64,000 bases of DNA from Tomocerus qinae (lineage: Eukaryota > Arthropoda > Collembola > Entomobryomorpha > Tomoceridae). A model generated the notes under the pieces. The model did no database searches. It saw only the letters and a list, made by a program, of their open reading frames with translations, and was not told the DNA's origin. This document shows positions 12,000 to 24,811 of the stretch, piece after piece. The stretch is taken from positions 29,574,001 to 29,638,000 of the forward strand of contig CM034546.1 of NCBI GenBank assembly GCA_020055645.1, given 5' to 3'. Position 1 is the stretch's first letter. Each line of letters opens with the position of its first letter. A program made the position numbers and the translations under genes.

Positions 12000-14900
12000 T
12001 CTTGGTATAACATTAACAATTTTTGTATAATAACATGTTCATCAATTCACAAACGAAATTTCAGTTTCTCTGCACTATTTAAAAAAATGACCCATGAAAT
12101 GCAAACAACGAATTCTTAAATTTTGTTTGATGGACAGAATTGGATTTAGTATCAAAACGGTAACAAATAACCAAACAAAGGTAATATAATTTTTATTATT
12201 TTTATCAGATGGATAAAATTAAGTAATACATCGTATGTTGGGTAAGTTGGCAAAGTCAAATAGGTACTGATAAAATCAAAACATATTGATTTGGTTTATA
12301 AATTTTTATTTATGTCTGTTTCTACACACAGAAAGAAAATATAATTTATTGATTGATGATTTTAGGACTATTTGTTGGATATACAATATGTACACATCTT
12401 AATTGTCAAACTATTGGATTATTGCTGCTGAAGTAATAAGTTATTTCTAAAACAGTTTCAAAGCAAGTGACAATTTATTGTCGAATGTTCTTTCTTGACT
12501 CTAGCGTCGTACCTGAGTAATGAGAAATTATGAAAACTGGTACTAACGATATTTACTTTGCCTTAGGTTTTACTATTGTAATGCCCGATAGTTTGGATTT
12601 TTATATTAAAATAGTGTAAGTAGGGTATGTGTAGATTATATATGTGAGTGTTGTATTATACAGCACTCAATATGAATATCGTACAACTTGTATGCCCGTC
12701 TTCAAAACTATTGTGGAGTCAAGTCATTACTGCCAGGCTTTATAAGGCCCGCATAAACGTTTTCCCCTACAAGAAAATCACTCTATACTATGAATTATGA
12801 TGTGTCTGTGTTTTCTTATCGTCAAAACCGTACAGAAGGATATATATATATTATATATTATAAGGCTTTCATTGAACTGGTATTTCCCAAGTCTTTGTTC
12901 AACTAAACGGTGGATCCTATAGTATCCAATGCTATATATAAGATTGCTACCCACGTCTATTTGACTATCACCATCCTAATATTTTGTCTGCTTTGGCTAT
13001 TTTTCATGTATAACTTTAACTTTACATACGAATATTGATGCTATCTGTTCACAATTATTTCTAATTCAAATGACTGACTTACAGTTTAGGTTCCATGACG
13101 TTATCACGAAAAGACAACCGTGTGGTTGTATTTATTAAATGGGTGGGAAATGAAGTAAGATTATTTTTGGGACATGTAAATAACTCACCAAGAGAAGAGC
13201 TTAATTTTAACGTAAAAGTGCTCGTGAAAACTCAAAGAAAATTGCGAATGTAACGTTCGACCAATTATTACAATGAACTGACTGGATGGTTAGAAAATTG
13301 CAATATTCAGGCGTCAAACATTGTTCTAATCTTAAACCATTTCTGTCTGGTTGAGTATGTAATTTTGTTGTAATAATGTTGTTTCCTTGTAATAATTGGT
13401 CCGGGATTTTGGTAAAACGTAAAAAGTATTATAACAAAAACGATATGAAAAAGAGCTAGGGGAGAAAATGAGGCCGGCAATAAGGCGAATGCTTTTGAAT
13501 TTGTGTCTGCAAATGTGAACAAAAATTTGAAATATATTTCCCTACTCAAAATCCAAACTTTCAATTTTAATTTTGGATGCTTTAAAAAATGATTTTTTAA
13601 AATCGGGCTTTGATAATCGTCTTCAAAAATCGTGGTAGATTCTGAAACTGAAAACCGCATTACTTTGCATTGAGTCAATTTCCCTTTCGTATTTTTTCCG
13701 CACATAAATTAGGTTATTTATTAAATCCGGGAACAAAAATTTAGTTGTATATATAGAAAATGTAAATTTTTGTAGTGGAAGTCAGACTATAAAAACTGTA
13801 TCGACATTTTAAAAGTCAAATTGCCCATTTTAATGTCACAATAATTTCGTGGAACCAGTATTAATAAATTAAGTATTTTATAAGACAATAGCTAGAAGTG
13901 TATAGTTTATATATAAGATTTGCACATACACAAGTACAGCGTTTCATGATTTATATTATGTATTACCTATATATGCCAATATTTAGGTAATGTTATGAAT
14001 TATAAATGAACGAGAGCCAAGACATTAGTAAGGATTAGACAGATAATATATATGTGTTATTGCCTATTGCTAAGTTGACCAACTCATCGACTTGGGGAAA
14101 ACCAGTTCAATGTAACTATTATGTACCTACATTCTTTTGTATGTATTTGGACGATAAGAGCACAAGTCAGACAAATTTATTTTCTTGTAGGGGGAAACGC
14201 TTATGTTGGCCTTATGAAACTGTGAATGGTTTGTTTCTACCAATTTTACTTTAGGGACAGATATACAACACTCAATGTATATACCTATGACCTCAATGTA
14301 ATGTTTTATTATTTTTACTCTTCGTACATTAAGGATTGGGCATTACAATATTGAAACTTAAAATAAATTACGGTTTATCAAAATGTTCGAGAATCTTTGA
14401 ATTCTAGTTCCTGGTTAATTGCGTTATGAAAGTAATTGCAGTATTTATTGACTTGCTTTCCTATAAGACCTCTGTAACGACTTTTTTCACCATCTTTTAA
14501 GGATAGTTAAAAAATTAATATTGTTAACTCATGTTATTATTGCTTACAAATGTAAAGTTCAATTCAAGTAAGCACTAACCTTACTTAAACTGAGTAGTAA
14601 TTTTTTAACTATTAAATCTTTAATCAACTATGGTCATCACACTTTTCACTTAAAATATTAACCAATTTTTAATACAATTAGCGTAAATATTTATATTGGT
14701 CACTAGAATTTGAAAAGTTTGATTTAATTGTACGCCAATATTTTTACTGTTATTTATCTACCTTAATTTTCTATATTTTAATTAGTTCTGTGTTAGTCTT
14801 AACCGAATCTACGTGGGCAAACCGCATTTGTGTCTCTTTATATGGCTATGCTAAGACATAACTTAATAAATATATAAAATGTTAAAAACACATTCCAATG

Positions 14901-15330
14901 AAAAATATTACAAATTTTATCTTGAACTGTCATCATTATTGAGGGTTATTTTTTTGAGGTTCATTGCCATGTTGTTGCAGTCCTTTTGATGTGAAAATGT
15001 AGACACTACGTGTTACATTTTCGATTTGTATTTCAAAAGATTTTCATTAATTAATGCCATAAAAACTAGCCAAACAATGTAACAAAACCTGAGGTACAGG
15101 CACAAGGCTTAACGGGATCCAGGAATTTTCACATCTAAAGTTTTACATTCAGGTTCAGATTAGTTTTATTTAAGTGCCAATTATTATCAGTACAAACATA
15201 TATTATTATACATGAAGTCTGTTTCTCAAATAAAAGCACCGAAGGCAAGCTAGTTACCTTACTCCCATAGTCAAAGCCGCATCGTACCCAGTTACAATCG
15301 AAAGTCAATATATACACAATGGTTTTAAGA
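12000..15330. other. No gene recognised
   Basis: AT-rich intergenic DNA. Short open frames here (for example minus 13307-13705, with one hydrophobic stretch) have no recognisable domain. No clear repeat was seen apart from a short (TA)n tract near 12840-12860. Confidence 0.5.
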
Positions 15331-15407
15331 GAACATCTCTTGTAGGTAACGTAACATTAAATGATTAAATATACACATATACACTTCCTCGAATTCTGAC
15401 CTAATGC

Positions 15408-16446
15408 TTAATGTATGAAATCATCCTCCCTAATGTGTAATAGGTAGTAGTTAAGAAGTTTACTGAAATTTAGTACACTCTCTTTCTTATCCTTAAGCAG
15501 CGGACTAAGGGAGTTCCAGGTGACGTTTGAAAAGTAAATTGGACTTTTCGCAAAAAGTGCAGTACGATGTTCAATTACTGGCAAGTTATTCGCTTGCCTG
15601 GTGCTTCTATTTGTTACATTTAAGATTTCTTTACTGTAATAATTATTTAGCGATTCTATCTTTGTGCCAAAAGTAACAATCTTATACAGACTAGTCATAG
15701 TGAGGAATATCAGCCTTTCATTTACTGTAAGCAAATTACCCTTTTCCAGTAGTTCCCAACAATTTACCTCTTTATGATCTCGTTTACATTTTTGGATTTT
15801 ATCTTTAATGTTTAATTTATCTCTTTTATTTGGGTTGTCTGTTGAGGACCAAAATTTTTTATGGTAATATTTACCCAATTAGTGGTAAAATGTCTTTAAT
15901 ATATAATGATTTATTAATTTTAATTTGTAAGCTACCAAGCATATTTTTTGTTGTAGGACCCCAAATTGAAATTGCATAGTCCGAAATAGGGTAGACATAA
16001 GTGCTACATTAACATTGAATATGTATTTCATAAGGAACCATTCTCCTTATTCTATGCCATAAGACACCTAGTGCTGAGCAGAAACGTTTTTCAACAGAAG
16101 TGAAGTGAGCCTTAAAATTCAAAGTGGGATCTAGTATCACTCCAAGGTATTTAAAAGTGTACACACGCTCTATATAATAATTTCCGCATTTTATAATTAA
16201 CTCTTTCTCAATGTTAGCACAAACTTTATGGAACAACATAAATTTAGTTTTTTCATAGTTAATTTGCAATCCCATATTAGAGCACCAATTATCAAGTTTG
16301 GCCAAAGCGGAATTCAAAAAAGTAGTTATCTCTGTAGATGACTCATGCGCATAATATATAATTATGTCATCTGCAAACAGTTTGTGTAAAATATGGTCCG
16401 ATTTTAGTTTTTTTGAAATCAAATTGAAAAACAAATTACATCCTGG
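15408..16446 (-). pseudogene. Non-LTR retrotransposon reverse transcriptase, C-terminal remnant
   Basis: The minus-strand frame 16434-16009 carries the RT catalytic box FADDI and the following YLGV block (FKYLGVILD). It continues past a stop with an ISDYAISIWG segment, then shifts frame into 15878-15408, which has the typical jockey/CR1-type end (EHRTALFAKS, WNSLSPL). The fingers domain and any endonuclease are missing: the 5' side stops where the 16436-17554 element begins. One stop and at least one frameshift show it is dead. Family is confident at the level of non-LTR RT; the clade is not assigned. Confidence 0.75.
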
Positions 16447-16449
16447 GGT

Positions 16450-16575
16450 AGTGAAGTTTTACAACCATCCACTGCAGTTTTACAACCAGCTACTGCAGTT
16501 TTACAACAATGCACTGCAGTTTTACAACCAGCTACTGCAGTTTTACAACAATGCACTGCAGTTTTACAACCTTAC
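16450..16575 (+). repeat. 21-bp tandem repeat, six units, left terminus
   Basis: The unit is GCAGTTTTACAACCAGCTACT with alternating variants (AACCAGCTACT / AACAATGCACT). It mirrors the array at 17417-17540. Such subterminal arrays often bind transposase; that role is inferred. Confidence 0.85.
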
Positions 16576-16842
16576 AAATGTAATGAACTCAAAGTTCGGT
16601 AAAACCTAAATAAGTGCTTAATAATTATATTAAGACGAAGTTTGGTTAATAACCGAAGGAATGGTGCATTATGATAAATGCTCCATTCAAATATAAAAGG
16701 TATATAGGTAGAGATTATGATTGTATTTACATATAATTAAAGTAAACTTGTAGAAGAGAAATCGGAACTGAAGTGCAGTACAGTTTAGACATTTGACGCA
16801 AGCGGTAGCAGTTTTTTAAAATCAGTTAGAGTCAGTTACAAT

Positions 16843-17238
16843 GATCCTATCTCAGACATCAGTCTTCAAGTTAGGTCCCTTTTGGCCCTATCGTTTGTTC
16901 CACCATTTGATGTACAGGCAAGATTTGCTGACTTGAGATAAAAGTTACATGATTCACTAAAACCTTTCGTCCAATATGTCGAACAAAATTGGATAGGAAC
17001 GTGGGACAGACCTTCAATTTTCCCAATATCAATGTGGAATGTTAATAGTCGAGTGGATGAAAACATATAGAAAGAACTGACTGACCGACTGAAAAATCAC
17101 CACAAAAACAAAGGGAAAAAGAAATTCCCAGCAACGAGTTCTACAACTACAACTAATGAAATGTCCCCTGCTAAAGAGTCAGGCTACATATCGGAGAAAG
17201 AAAACATAAAACGTCGTAAATTTTTAAGATTGAATTAA
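16843..17238 (+). pseudogene. MULE transposase C-terminal fragment
   Basis: Reads in one frame with two stops (16939-16941 and 17068-17070). Recognisable pieces are LLALSFVPPFDVQARF, FVQYVEQNWIG and PSIFPISMWNVNSRV, a pattern I associate with animal MULE transposases (…FVP…YFE.TWIG…P.FPI.MWN…RV). A basic, Lys-rich tail follows. The DDE core upstream is absent, so the element cannot move by itself. Confidence 0.6.
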
Positions 17239-17416
17239 CGTTTACATATTACTTAACCTTATTTGACAGTGACCATGTTTTCATTTTTCATTGACTGTTT
17301 TCTTTACTTTAAATGCATTAAACAACCTTTCAGCAATATAGCCATATCACTTCTTCTTAATATAATTATTAAGCATTTATTTAGGTTTTACCGAACTTTG
17401 AGTTCATTTCATTTGT

Positions 17417-17540
17417 AAGGTTGTAAAACTGCCGAATGTGGTTGTAAAACTGCAGTGGCTGGTTGTAAAACTTCAGTAGCTGGTTGTAAAACTGCAGTGG
17501 CTGGTTGTAAAACTGCAGTGGCTGGTTGTAAAACTTCACT
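17417..17540 (-). repeat. 21-bp tandem repeat, six units, right terminus
   Basis: Units of GGTTGTAAAACTGCAGTGGCT, the inverse of the left array, with one or two substitutions per unit. The last unit runs into CTTCACTACCCCAGG, the element end. Confidence 0.85.
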
Positions 17541-18501
17541 ACCCCAGGAGGTAAAACTTTAGATGTGAAAATTCCCAATACCGGTTTAACGATGCGTTCG
17601 GTTAAGCACGTGATGATATAGCATTTGGTTGAGAACAAATTGCCCTTTTTTATTGAATGATTGGTAAATGTTAATTAAATTGGCACACACTTACTTAATT
17701 ACATGAATTCGTGTAGTTATTATTAATATTCTCTAGGTTTATTTAAAATTCAAATATAAATATTAATTTGGAATACGTTACTATTATATAGGTTATAGGT
17801 ATAAGGAAAGGGACTGGGGGGAAGGTGGTAAAAAGGATCAAGGTATAGCCAAGTACCTGAGTGAGATAATTTTATTTAATTTAACAAGCAAGTAGCATGT
17901 CTGAATTTAGGGTGCAGTGGAGTGGAGGCAAGACAGGGGATTATATTTTATTAAAATATCCGAGTATACCTATTTTGACAACATTTTGACTACTCTACCA
18001 TTTCTTAAATTATCTAGAGTATGTTTAGTATTTAGTCTTTACTTTACAGTCATTAAGTTTTATACTTCAAGTTTAAGTTGGTGGTTGCTAAACACTTTTT
18101 TAAGTGTTGACTTTTACGTGTACAAAATTTGTATCAATTCACTTGTACAACAAGTGCCGTTAATCCACAATATACCTTGAGCCGTACGATATTTAGCAAA
18201 TAAGTGGTATGAATTTATACTTAATTATTATAATATACACTTGTTATGTTAATTTATGGTTAAAAATTAGACAGATTATTATTTAAACCAGATATTTACT
18301 AAAAATTGACATTTTATAGCCGTTGATTTTCCTCTGATTCGCAGTAGTTTTTAAATAAGTAGCAGCTATTTAATTTTAATCAAAAACTTGAATCATAGTT
18401 TTATCTTTAGTGTTAATCCAAAATATATAAAATAATCGTTCACTAGTTTTCGGAAAAAGATTTAATATTGAATATAAATAATTAGTGTGCTGGCAATCTT
18501 T

Positions 18502-18677
18502 CCATTCATAATAATTCTTTTTTCATGGATAAAAGGCTACTAAATTACATACAATAAATATTTCCATTTTAGTTATAGATAACTTGAAGGTGACAATGAC
18601 AATAGATTTTTGTGGAAAGCTTGGACAATATTTTGAATAAATGCTATTTAGTAGCCTTTTATCCGTGAAGAATGGAT
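18502..18677. mobile_element. Fold-back MITE
   Basis: Inverted ends share GGATAAAAGGCTACTAAAT (left 18527 on; right as its complement, ATTTAGTAGCCTTTTATCC). It is absent from the equivalent upstream region of the other two protease duplicates. Confidence 0.65.
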
Positions 18678-19083
18678 TGTTATTTAATATTGATTAAAGT
18701 CTTATTAAATTAGAAAATATTTAATTAATAATTACTATATGGGACAGTAACAATAACTGTCATTTTGGTTTTTGTTTATATTACCTCCATGTTTTATTGC
18801 TTCCTATAACAGAATCGATATAAAAAACAAAGTACTTCGTATTTTGTTACTAAAATGATCAATAATAAAATATAACATCATCAATTAAGAAACCATTTAG
18901 CCTCACGTTTTGTTTTGCTTTTGTTTTGCCTCAATGCATCATATAAAAAGTTCAGAAGGCTATTTCGTGCACAAAAGAAAAAGTGCATTGAGGTTCCTGG
19001 TTAATGGTTCCTTAAGGGACATGTTCTCGCTATTTTATATTTATGTTGGAGGCTATGGGGATAATTGATAAGTATAAAATATG

Positions 19084-19236
19084 CAAGGCCACAGCGTGGG
19101 GAGGCACAGGGGTACGTGCCCACTCCCCCGAAATCGAGAAAAATAAAGAAATTTTTGTCTAAAAAATCAAAAAATCGTTAAAATTTTCGCGCGAACTCGG
19201 TACCTCCCCGGAAATTTTGTTTTGGCTGTGGCCCTG
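19084..19236. mobile_element. hAT-like MITE, 153 bp
   Basis: Ends CAAGGCCACAGC / GCTGTGGCCCTG. Flanking 8-bp direct repeats are AAAATATG (19076-19083) and AAAATATA (19237-19244). The site is empty in duplicate 1 (ataaaatatgtgctt). GC content is higher than in the surroundings. Confidence 0.7.
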
Positions 19237-19355
19237 AAAATATAAACTAATTTTCGAATTAATCCATTAGTTTGTAATATTATATATTACAGTAGGTCAC
19301 TCAAGCTGTCAAATATCATCAAAATCAACTTTGCAAGTTGACAATCCAACATAAT

Positions 19356-20847
19356 ATGATATTGGTTCTAATTTTGGGTCTCGTCATGACAAATTCGTCA
19401 ATGGACGCAGTACGCAATAAGATCGATGAGCGTCTAGCCTCGTCCTTCTTCTCCCGAGGCTCAGCTAACGTACTCGTATCATTTAAAGAGGGAACCTCCG
19501 TTGCTCTTGCCTCGCTAATGGACAATTCTTTCTCAAGTCGTTCAGAGCGTCTTGACACTGAAGCATCCACACTGGAATCTTTCGCAGAGGTCTCCCAAAA
19601 GCAAGCTCTTAAGGTTTTGTCCGCCCTGTCATTCAAATCTTACAAAATATTCTGGATCACAAATCAAATTTATCTGAGGGGAGCCAATAAGAAAATTCTG
19701 GACGCTCTAGTTTGGGTGGGTAACGTTGAAAAAATCTCAGAGGAGGTTCAGGTGCAACTTGGTCTAATGGTTGACTTTGAACTAACAACCATAATATAAC
19801 ATTGGAACTCCGGAATGGGGAATCGTAGATATTGGAGCTACTACCGTGTGGAAACTTCCGGAAGGTAATCAAGGAGAAGGAGTTGTCGTGGGTTCCATCG
19901 ACTCTGGAGTCTGGGGCGAGCATCCTGATCTCAAAGGAAACTACGTAGGAGAGTATGGATGGTTGGATGTCGCTAGTACTGCTTTCCAATCTCCTATGAA
20001 TGACTTTGGCCATGGGACCCACACCACAGGGACCATGGTGGGAATAAACGGGATAGGAGTTGCTCCAAAGGCGAATTGGTAGCCTGCAAATGCTTAGACA
20101 AACATGGTTCTGGAACAGATGTCACTATGATTGAGTGCGGTCAGTTAATGTTGTGTCTCACTCTACCCGATGGAAGTTATAAAAACTACATAAAGCTCCT
20201 CGGGTAATCAACTATTCCTGAGTATTTTTCGAAGACGGCATTTACGATAATGCCGTAAAAGCCTGGCACGCTGCTAATATAATTCCAGTTTTTGCAAATG
20301 GTAAGACCAGCATAATGGCTATTAATTATTGTTTCTTAATTTTAAAAAAATGGTAATCTACTTTAGGTATGCAATAATTTGACAGGCAACTGCGGACCTG
20401 AGTGCGGGACTGCATTGATTGTCTTCAGCCGATTCTCGGAATGTTATCGCAGCAGGCGCCTCCAATTATAAACCTGGCTTTGCCAACTTCTCCTCTAAGG
20501 GCCCATCTACTGTAGATTCACAATTAGTGAAACCAGATGTTACCGCACCTGGAGTCCAAATAAATTCAGCCTGGAGACAGGAAGGTCCATATGTTTACGC
20601 AGTAGCCTCTTGAACATCCATGGCTACTCCTCATGTCTCTGGAGTTATTGCTCTCCTCCTCTCAAACAACAAGGAGTTGAAATTTCAACAAATAAGGGAC
20701 ACATTATTGCACACTACAAGCAAGAATGTCACACCGACTGGATTTAACTGCGGAGGAGTGAATGAATCAAAATATCCCAACTTTGCTGCTGGATTCGGTA
20801 TTGTAAATGCTACAGCAGCTTTGAAGGCAGTCATCAAAGGCCCATAA
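19356..20847 (+). pseudogene. Subtilisin-like serine protease, copy 2, multiple lesions
   Basis: The same protein plan as copy 1: signal peptide MILVLILGLVM, propeptide, SIDSGVWG, GHGTHTTGT, and a complete Ser block with MATPHVSGVIALLLS that copy 1 lacks. Lesions: one extra base near 19795 creates a stop just before the catalytic domain; a 2-base loss near 20080 makes a stop after PKANW; the region around 20185-20240 is shifted; and TGA at 20611-20613 replaces the Gly codon before the catalytic Thr-Ser. The intron (about 20300-20385) is retained. A clear pseudogene. Confidence 0.85.
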
Positions 20848-21309
20848 TCATTTCGCATCAACATTAAATTTTGTTTTAGCCACGTAACTGACACTGCAAA
20901 TGCTACAGATTAGTTTCATAGCTAAATAAATTTGTTTAATATTAATTTCTAAATTGGAAAGAAAAATTGTAAATCTTGTTCCAATATTTATACAAAATTA
21001 AGTCTTAATATGATTTCCTCTGTTCCAACGTTGTAAATTCTAACACAGAAGGAGAAAAACCTCAAAATAATTGACTTAGAATCATGATTGTATTCTTCAC
21101 AAAATAATATCGTTTGTTTATTATTATATTTTATAGTATTTAATACATCATAATTTAGGTCAATTTATTACAATACAAGAAAATATTGCGGCTAGTTGTT
21201 ATGAAAATGCACAACCCTGCACGTTTTCTGCTATTAACTATCATGCCAGAACTAGAACCATTCTGTGTAATTCTAAAATATTATGGTCTTGGTTTCTGCG
21301 TCGGGTTAA

Positions 21310-22030
21310 ACACCAGTTATATTGAATTGAATTGAACATCGTTGAAACCCAATTATGAATTGATTATTGACTTCTTGAGACAGTTAAGCAATATTCCTGT
21401 TTTTGTCATTAATCTAAAATAAAAATTTCCCCTAGATTATTACTAGAATTTAATCAATGTGACGATTTATATGACATTGAGAAGATCTATCTTATGTTTA
21501 ACCTGACTTTATCCTACTCATTATAATATTATAATTGACCATCTATATTCCATGTTACATAACAAAGATAAAGAATTCATTAACCTGATTTATGATTTGA
21601 TTTTTACATTTTGAATTCATTTCTTTGATTAAATATTGAAAAACAATTTTCTCAAATAAGAAAAAGTATAACACCTACTCTTCTTTCAAAACTGAATGAA
21701 CTGATTATTGTACAGTATTTGGAATTCTTAACTGTGATATTATTCATTTATGTGTCCATTGCTAGTGTAAAATATCATTCCTGAGAGGCTTTATAGCTTT
21801 TGGATATAGATATGGCTACGCAAGAGACGATAATGCTCAACTCAATTGATTATTTTATATTTTTGTTTCAATTATAATCGTCGATCTCTCGACAAGCTAT
21901 TGTATAGAAAACACCAGCATATTGGGCATGATTCGTCAATGAAGTATAACATAATTCGTTGTATAAAGTTATGAAACGGTACATGTAGAAATAACATCAT
22001 TTTAATATTAACTTTGACGATGTTTTAATT
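21310..22030. other. No gene recognised
   Basis: Between duplication units 2 and 3. A short (TTGAA)n-like tract, attgaattgaattgaa, near 21323 could be the 3' end of a lost non-LTR element, but nothing coding accompanies it. Confidence 0.45.
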
Positions 22031-23695
22031 ATTTGTTTATTTTTATTTGCGATGCGATGGACAAAAGTATTTGTGATACATATCATAAAACCCAACAAGT
22101 TTACACTTTCTAACCAACTTTGATGACATTTGATACATCAAATAGATGTTGACGAGTCTGCCGACTGTTAAAATGTCAAATTTTATTTATAAGCTGAGGA
22201 ACAATGATACTGTTAACAATATTCTCTAGTAAAATGATATAATTTAATTTAATAGAATTGAATTTGCACTCTGAATGGTTGTAACAACTTTTACAGATAA
22301 GCTATATTGAGTCAAAACAATGAATTTCCGTCTTAATGCTATAATAAATATGGTTGCCACCTCTATTTACATCACTTTGCATCTTATCACTTTTAACATG
22401 TTAAAATATTTGTTACATTTAATTTGTACTACGATACTATACAACGATACTGTTGCAAAAACGGCGTCTCTATATTGACAGCTAACGCATTGTACTGGAA
22501 GAACACAATTAACGACAATCTTTATGTATTTCCTGTTAATTACCTCAATATTCTCCTTAAAGCACTGTAAGATTAATCCGACTATCATATTCCCATTAAT
22601 TTTTTAGAAGAACCATATATCCCTAAACCATAAGGATCTGAGACCATCTGTTCTACACCGATACTTTAAATGTAAGTCATCGAACCCTTCTCTATATAGG
22701 ACATTTCGGAAATTTCACAAGTCTTCAAGATATCACCATTTAAAAATTGAAAATTTTATAATTCTTGCGATATCATTACGTAAACTTGTTAGTTATGCGG
22801 AAAGAAATTTAAGGTCCGCCAATATCTTGAAGAAAAAGATATTACAGGAAAGACAAACATTATTTATCGTTGATGACGTGATTGGGAACAAATCGCACCT
22901 TTTTATTGAATAATTAATAAAATTTAATTAAATTGACATACACTTACTTTACAAAATGAATTGTTCTTTCTAGTTCTAGTTAACATTCAAATATAAATAT
23001 TAATTTGACGATATTACTATTATAAGGGAAGTGATTGGAAGGAAGGTCATAAAAGGTATCATCGTACAGCCGAGTACCTGAGTGAGCTAACTTTATTTCG
23101 TTGAACAAACAAGTGATATGTGTGACTTCAGGTTGAAGTCGAGACGGAGGATTACATTTTCTTAGAATATCCGAGTATATCTAATTAGACTACCGGCCCA
23201 ATCCTACTATTTTTTATAACCTGAGTATCTATTTATATAGGTGGTAGTTAAATAGTGAATGCAGTCATTATTTTCAAACTTCAAGTTTAAGTGAGACAGT
23301 GCTAAACATTTTTTTAACTATGGACTTTTACAATCATAGTTGGTTTTACTTGAGTGTACCAAATTTATATCCATTTACTTATACCTACAAAGCAACTAAA
23401 TCCCACAATATATTGAACCGTAAGATTTTAGCATGTAACTGGCATCAATTTATACTTAAATATATTAAAAAGGCTAGCTTAGCATAGATAGATAGCTACA
23501 TCTTCAGTGGTAATTGCAAATTTGATACAATATTTGTAAATTAGTTTTAAAAAATAATTAGGAACAGTAACAATAACTTCCATTGTGGGTTTTAAAATTG
23601 TTGCATTACTTCTGTTTTTTATTACTTTCTTCTTGATAATATAGTAGAATTGATATAAATTAAAATATTATTGTTTATTAAAATTATCATTATAA

Positions 23696-23856
23696 TAAGT
23701 GTTGGATTTTGTCGGGAAGAAACTATTACTGTCCATGATGAAAGTAATTTTGTCCACTTTCTGTCCAAGACAAAACTAATTTCTTCCAGGACAAAACTTG
23801 TTCTACCCTGGATAAATCATCTGTCTAGACCTTTCAATCCGGATACCGCAACATTA
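23696..23856. mobile_element. hAT-like MITE, orthologue of 5576-5717
   Basis: Same interior (GTCCATGATGAAAGTAATTT) and same position relative to the protease as in unit 1. Flanks (CATTATAA / AATTATAA) resemble an 8-bp target duplication. Slightly longer than the unit 1 copy because of an extra GTCCAAGAC-type repeat. Confidence 0.45.
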
Positions 23857-24021
23857 ATTATAACACATTATGTTTATTCTGGAGTCTATGGGATAATTAC
23901 AAAATATGTGCTTATGTAGGATATTCGAATGAATTCCACAATTTATGTTCTATTTTTCAGTAGGTCATTGTGAGGCCCACGAATTCATCATAATCACATT
24001 TGAGAATTTACATAAAATAAA

Positions 24022-24720
24022 ACGGCATTGGTTCTACTTTTGGGTCTTGTCTATAAGTTCGTCAATAAAAGCCGTACAAAATAAGATTGAGGATCGTTTA
24101 GCTTCCTCCCTCCGAGGCTCAGCTAACGTACTCGTATCATTTAAAGAGCGAACATCAATTTCTATTGCATCCCTCATGGACAATACTTATTCAAGTCGTT
24201 CAGAACGTCTTGACACTGTAACACCTACACTTCAATCTTAACTACTGAACTAACAACCATATATAACATTGGAACTCCGGAATGGGGAATCGAAGATATT
24301 GGAGCTACTACCGTGTGGAAACTTCCGGAAGGTAATCAAGGAGAAGGAGTTGTCGTGGGCTCTATCGACTCTGGAGTCTGGGGCGAGCATCCTGATCTCA
24401 AAGGAAATTACGTGGGAGAGTATGGATGGATGGATGTCACTAGTCACTAGTACTGCTTTCCAATCCCCTATGGATGACTTTGGCCATGGAACCCCCACAC
24501 CACTGGCACCACGGTGGGAATAAACGGGATAGGAGTTGCTCCAAAGGCGAATTGGATGGCCTGCAAAGCTTTAGACAAAGATGGTATTGAAACTAATGCG
24601 AATATGATTGAGTGCGGTCAGTTTATGTTTTGTCCCACCCTTCTTGTTGGAAACTCTAAGAAGTTCCTCGGATAATTAACAATTCCTGGGTAGACACCCC
24701 AGACCATGTTTACGATGATG
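24022..24720 (+). pseudogene. Subtilisin-like serine protease, copy 3, truncated
   Basis: The initiator is ACG (24022) where copy 1 has ATG. The propeptide reads to 24236, then a deletion of about 230 bases joins it to the TIYNIGTPEWG region. SIDSGVWG is present. The His motif is altered by an insertion (CCATGGAACCCCCAC), and a direct CACTAGT duplication lies near 24440. The sequence is lost before the Ser domain at about 24720. Confidence 0.8.
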
Positions 24721-24811
24721 TCAGGGCATGCGTTTGTAATTACTGATTCGGAATTTTCTGTAATGACTTCCGCATATTGACAACTTTAATGAAGTTAGCT
24801 GTTTAGGCCAA

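Larger units (their letters stand above)
16436..17554. mobile_element. MULE-type transposon with 21-bp repeat arrays in its inverted termini
   Basis: Inverted ends of about 200 bp. The outer match is TTAC(A/C)TCCTGGGGTAG, then six 21-bp units, then a further inverted block (left 16570-16632, right 17330-17400). The interior carries a decayed transposase fragment, 16843-17238. It abuts the non-LTR RT remnant. No convincing target-site duplication was found. Confidence 0.75.
17605..21300 (+). repeat. Segmental duplication unit 2
   Basis: Matches unit 1 from about 4970 (shared 'tttattgaatgatt', 'ttcaaatataaat', 'aaggatcaaggtat') through the protease. It differs by two private insertions (18502-18677 and 19084-19236) and lacks the MITE at 5576-5717 / 23696-23856. 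This suggests it split before the other two copies separated, or lost the MITE. Confidence 0.7.
22034..24720 (+). repeat. Segmental duplication unit 3
   Basis: Begins with the same 'tttatttgcgatgcgatgg' as unit 1, matches it through the upstream region, and ends inside the protease near 24720. It shares the MITE at 23696-23856 with unit 1. An ATAAGTTATGCGGAAAG-like stretch is also common to both. Confidence 0.7.

Noticed and set aside
13307-13705. 132-residue minus frame with a hydrophobic stretch
   Set aside because: No domain, no splice context, no second copy in the window; composition fits chance in AT-rich DNA.
21320-21345. (TTGAA)n tail as evidence of a non-LTR insertion
   Set aside because: Only about three units and no adjacent RT sequence or target duplication.
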